Assembly (NCBI GenBank): GCA_964493505.1
Contig: CAZBNP010000004.1
Span: 62,001-126,000, forward strand
Length of the DNA: 64,000 nt
Origin: Chryseosolibacter sp964493505
GTDB taxonomy: Bacteria; Bacteroidota; Bacteroidia; Cytophagales; Cyclobacteriaceae
Direction of reading: 5' to 3'
The translations under genes were made by a program, and so were the position numbers. How positions within the stretch are numbered: the first letter of the stretch is position 1; each line of letters begins with the position of its first letter. This document shows, one piece after another, positions 61,735-64,000 of the stretch. The notes beneath the pieces are model-generated. The model had not been told where the DNA came from. It made no database searches and saw only the letters and a program-made list of their open reading frames with translations.

Positions 61735-61822
61735 ATCATTTGTGCTTCCCCCGAACTTGCCGTAATTTGCGGATTGTAATAACTCCGGGAGGCCCGGAAC
61801 GGATTATGGGGGCTGCAATCGT

Positions 61823-63343
61823 ATGCGTATAGAAATAATGGACACCACCCTGCGAGACGGGGAACAGACATCCGGGGTATCTTACACGGCCGCGGAGAAG
61901 CTGAATATAGCCAAAATGTTGCTGGAGGAGGTAAAAGTAGACCGCGTGGAGGTGGCATCGGCGAGGATCTCCGAGGGTGAGTTTGAGGGTGCCGGCAAGA
62001 TTATCAAGTGGGCAAAAGAAAATGGATTTCTCGAACGGGTGGAAATACTCGGATTCGTCGATGGAAATCGTTCGCTTGACTGGATCCACAATGTAGGCGG
62101 AAAGGTGATCAACCTGTTGTGTAAGGGCTCGTTGAAGCACGTTCAGGGCCAGTTGCGCAGAACGCCGGAAGAACACGTCGCAGACATCCGGAGCACGCTC
62201 GCACACGCGGAGAAACTCGGGATCAGGGTGAATGTGTATTTCGAAGACTGGTCGAATGGAATGCGCGATTCGCGCGATTATGTTCATTTTCTCATGGACT
62301 CGCTGAAGAACGAACGCATTGAAAGGTTCATGCTCCCCGATACGCTGGGCGTCCTTAATCCCGACGAGACATACCGTTTCGTGAAGGATATGGCCGATCG
62401 CTACCCGGAAGCGCGGTTTGATTTCCACGCGCATAACGACTACGACTTTTCAGTTGCGAATTGCTTCTCAGCCGTAAAGGCAGGCGCGACTGCTTTGCAT
62501 GTTACCGTCAACGGACTCGGTGAGCGGGCAGGGAACGCTCCGCTGTCGAGTGTTGTGGCGGTTCTGAAAGATCATCTCGACGTTGAATTCTCCGTGGATG
62601 AGACGATGCTCTACAACGTCAGCAAACTGGTGGAAGTGTTTTCCGGAATCGGGGTGCCGAACAACAAACCTGTGATTGGCGAACACGTCTTTACACAAAC
62701 CTGTGGCGTTCATGCCGACGGCGATAACAAGGGCAATCTCTATCACAATGAATTGATGCCCGAACGATTCGGACGAACCCGCAAATATGCGCTTGGCAAA
62801 ACATCGGGCAATGCGAGTATCCGGAAGAATCTGGAGTCGTTGGGGATTGAGCTCGACCCCGAAGCGCTGAAGAAAGTAACACAACGCGTAGTTGAACTCG
62901 GTGACAAGAAAGAGAATATTTCACCGGAAGATCTTCCTTACATCATTTCGGATGTGCTGGGGCGCGAATTGATCCCCGAGAAGATCAAGATCAGGAATTA
63001 TTACTCCAGCCATGTTTATAACCTGAAACCGATCTCTACGCTGAGTATTGAGATCGAAGGAGAGGTGTATGAAGCGACCTCTACCGGTGATGGGCAATAT
63101 GATGCGTTCATGAAGGCAGTCAAGTCGATATATGATCAGCTGGGTAAAAAGCTTCCTCAGCTCACCGATTACAAGATATCTATCCCGCCCGGCGGGCGTA
63201 CTGACGCGTTTGTCGAAACCATAATCACCTGGGATATGGATGGGCGGGTGTTCAAAACACGCGGCTTTGAATTTGATCAGCAGGAAGCCGCGATCACTGC
63301 TACGCTGAAGATGCTGAATTTGATTGAGAGGCAAGCCGGGTAG
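61823..63343 (+). CDS. cimA: Citramalate/2-isopropylmalate synthase family (CimA-like)
   Basis: The 506-residue enzyme condenses acetyl-CoA with a 2-keto acid. The catalytic TIM barrel (about 1-280) opens with IMDTTLRDGEQTSGVSYTAA and includes EILGFVDGNRSLDWI, NGLGERAGNAPLSS and the HAHND metal motif. The C-terminal regulatory (LeuA-dimer) domain contains GDGQYDAFMKAVK. As I recall it, the wording resembles Leptospira citramalate synthase (pyruvate route to isoleucine) more than LeuA, hence the symbol with reserve; 2-isopropylmalate synthase remains possible. No leuBCD genes are adjacent. Ends in a 44-base convergent overlap with the MFS gene. Confidence 0.88.
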   Translation: MRIEIMDTTLRDGEQTSGVSYTAAEKLNIAKMLLEEVKVDRVEVASARISEGEFEGAGKIIKWAKENGFLERVEILGFVDGNRSLDWIHNVGGKVINLLCKGSLKHVQGQLRRTPEEHVADIRSTLAHAEKLGIRVNVYFEDWSNGMRDSRDYVHFLMDSLKNERIERFMLPDTLGVLNPDETYRFVKDMADRYPEARFDFHAHNDYDFSVANCFSAVKAGATALHVTVNGLGERAGNAPLSSVVAVLKDHLDVEFSVDETMLYNVSKLVEVFSGIGVPNNKPVIGEHVFTQTCGVHADGDNKGNLYHNELMPERFGRTRKYALGKTSGNASIRKNLESLGIELDPEALKKVTQRVVELGDKKENISPEDLPYIISDVLGRELIPEKIKIRNYYSSHVYNLKPISTLSIEIEGEVYEATSTGDGQYDAFMKAVKSIYDQLGKKLPQLTDYKISIPPGGRTDAFVETIITWDMDGRVFKTRGFEFDQQEAAITATLKMLNLIERQAG

Positions 63344-64000
63344 GCGCGGTGGCTGTCGGTAGCCGCCTGATCGCGATAATTGTCAATATCGCCGATAGGA
63401 GCAGCGAACCGGCCATGAAATTGTATGATGCACCGAAGCCGCCGGTGATCTCATTGAGGTATCCCACCAGCAGGGCACCGGCAAACGATCCCAGTGCTCC
63501 CAGGCTATTGATAAGCGCGACAGCGCCGCCCGATACATTCTTGGGGAGGATCTCTGTAATAACCGCGAAGAACGGACCATAGGGTGCATACATAGCGGCG
63601 CCGGCGATCACGAGCAACACGAACGAAATCCAGAAATTGTTTGGCCCGATCAGATAGGAGCAGTAGAAGCAGATAGCACCGATGAGCAGAAATGGCCAGA
63701 TAAACGCTTTGCGACGCAGGAATTTGTCGGAGAAGTAGGACGCGACCAGCATAGCGATAACGGCGAAAAGGTAGGGAACCGATGATAACCATCCCGTCGC
63801 TACAATTCCAACATTGGGCGCTTCATTGATGATACTGGGTAGCCACATGACGAATCCGTAAACGCCGATACACCAAAGTGCGTATTGAAGAGACAGCAAA
63901 ATGACTACGCGCGACCTGAATGCTTCGCCGTAGTTGCGCACGGGCTTGATCGCTTGTTGTTCCTGTTGCAGTTTGGCCTTTAGCGCTTCCTTTTCTTCGG
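63300..64000 (-). CDS. MFS transporter, C-terminal half (gene continues past the window)
   Basis: The frame is open from the window end, so the N-terminal half lies outside. The visible 233 residues start in the charged central loop (QQEQQAIKPVRNYGEAF) and cover the last six helices, with WCIGVYGFVMWLPSIIN and SSVPYLFAVIAMLVASYFSDKF. The GPFFAVITEILPKNVSGGAVALINS stretch recalls anion/sugar-acid (ACS/NNP) transporters of the ExuT/GudP type. Substrate cannot be fixed. No promoter or start is visible. It is convergent with the CimA-like gene. Confidence 0.88.
   Translation of the reverse strand, partial: EEKEALKAKLQQEQQAIKPVRNYGEAFRSRVVILLSLQYALWCIGVYGFVMWLPSIINEAPNVGIVATGWLSSVPYLFAVIAMLVASYFSDKFLRRKAFIWPFLLIGAICFYCSYLIGPNNFWISFVLLVIAGAAMYAPYGPFFAVITEILPKNVSGGAVALINSLGALGSFAGALLVGYLNEITGGFGASYNFMAGSLLLSAILTIIAIRRLPTATAPTRLASQSNSASSA

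Noticed and set aside
1..64000. CRISPR arrays, tRNA or rRNA genes, integrases, insertion sequences
   Set aside because: No regularly spaced repeats, no clover-leaf or rRNA-like stretch and no transposase or integrase motif was found on reading both strands, though short tRNA genes could be missed by eye.

Overview
The window is chromosomal DNA of a free-living Bacteroidota, most likely Cytophagales of the Chryseolinea/Ohtaekwangia type. The basis is SusC/SusD pairs, an ECF sigma/FecR cassette, several TonB receptors with carboxypeptidase-regulatory-like N-terminal domains, many LxxC lipoproteins, and promoters that fit the Bacteroidota TTG-N(19-21)-TAnnTTTG pattern. Assignment below phylum is inference. 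Coding density is high. No gene-free stretch exceeds 300 bases, and I saw no rRNA, tRNA, CRISPR array, insertion sequence or phage gene.

Layout. 1-5.1 kb: metal-transport ATPases (the end of a Zn/Cd-type pump and a complete CopA-like Cu pump) around an orphan fasciclin-SusD lipoprotein. 5.3-10.9 kb: a TRIC-type channel gene, then a minus-strand iron operon (TonB receptor, DUF4374 lipoprotein, PepSY membrane protein) matching the Bacteroides xusABC order and preceded by a palindromic iron-type operator. 11-14.3 kb: DUF1961-like protein, TIM-barrel isomerase, sulfatase. 14.4-21.7 kb: a six-gene minus-strand operon for a hydrogenase-4/complex-I-related membrane complex. Its pump subunits look intact, but the Ni-Fe ligands and the proximal Fe-S cluster ligands are gone. 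22-25.2 kb: DUF1080 hydrolase, Gfo/Idh/MocA oxidoreductase and sugar isomerase (a 3-keto-glycoside type locus). 25.2-28.2 kb: a lysine/2-oxoadipate pair with a divergent LysR. 28.2-39.2 kb: ECF sigma, glutamine-amidotransferase-like lipoprotein, FecR, SusC with STN domain and SusD, ended by a strong terminator and followed by a penicillin-acylase family enzyme. 39-45.4 kb: small proteins, a TonB receptor, FMN reductase, neutral ceramidase. 45.6-52.3 kb: NhaA, then an Rrf2-regulated respiratory/NO-stress operon (CcoN-like heme-copper oxidase, fused di-heme CcoO/P, two small membrane proteins, RIC, DUF488). 52.3-64 kb: TonB receptor, PHP-domain lipoprotein, 2-keto-3-deoxy sugar acid dehydratase plus ketoglutarate-semialdehyde dehydrogenase, two lipoproteins, rhomboid protease, CimA-like synthase, and the 3' part of an MFS transporter.

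Most unusual content: (1) the Hyf-like complex with no hydrogen-activating site and no N2-type cluster; (2) two matching palindromes (AATAAARGA-N8-TCTTTTATT) flanking the rrf2 gene, which define a candidate regulon for the neighbouring oxidase operon; (3) the oxidase itself, which has an internally duplicated membrane extension and a mix of CcoN and NorB signatures; (4) the iron operator sitting on the xus-like promoter. All functional statements rest on motifs read by eye and on recalled family knowledge; no database search was possible.
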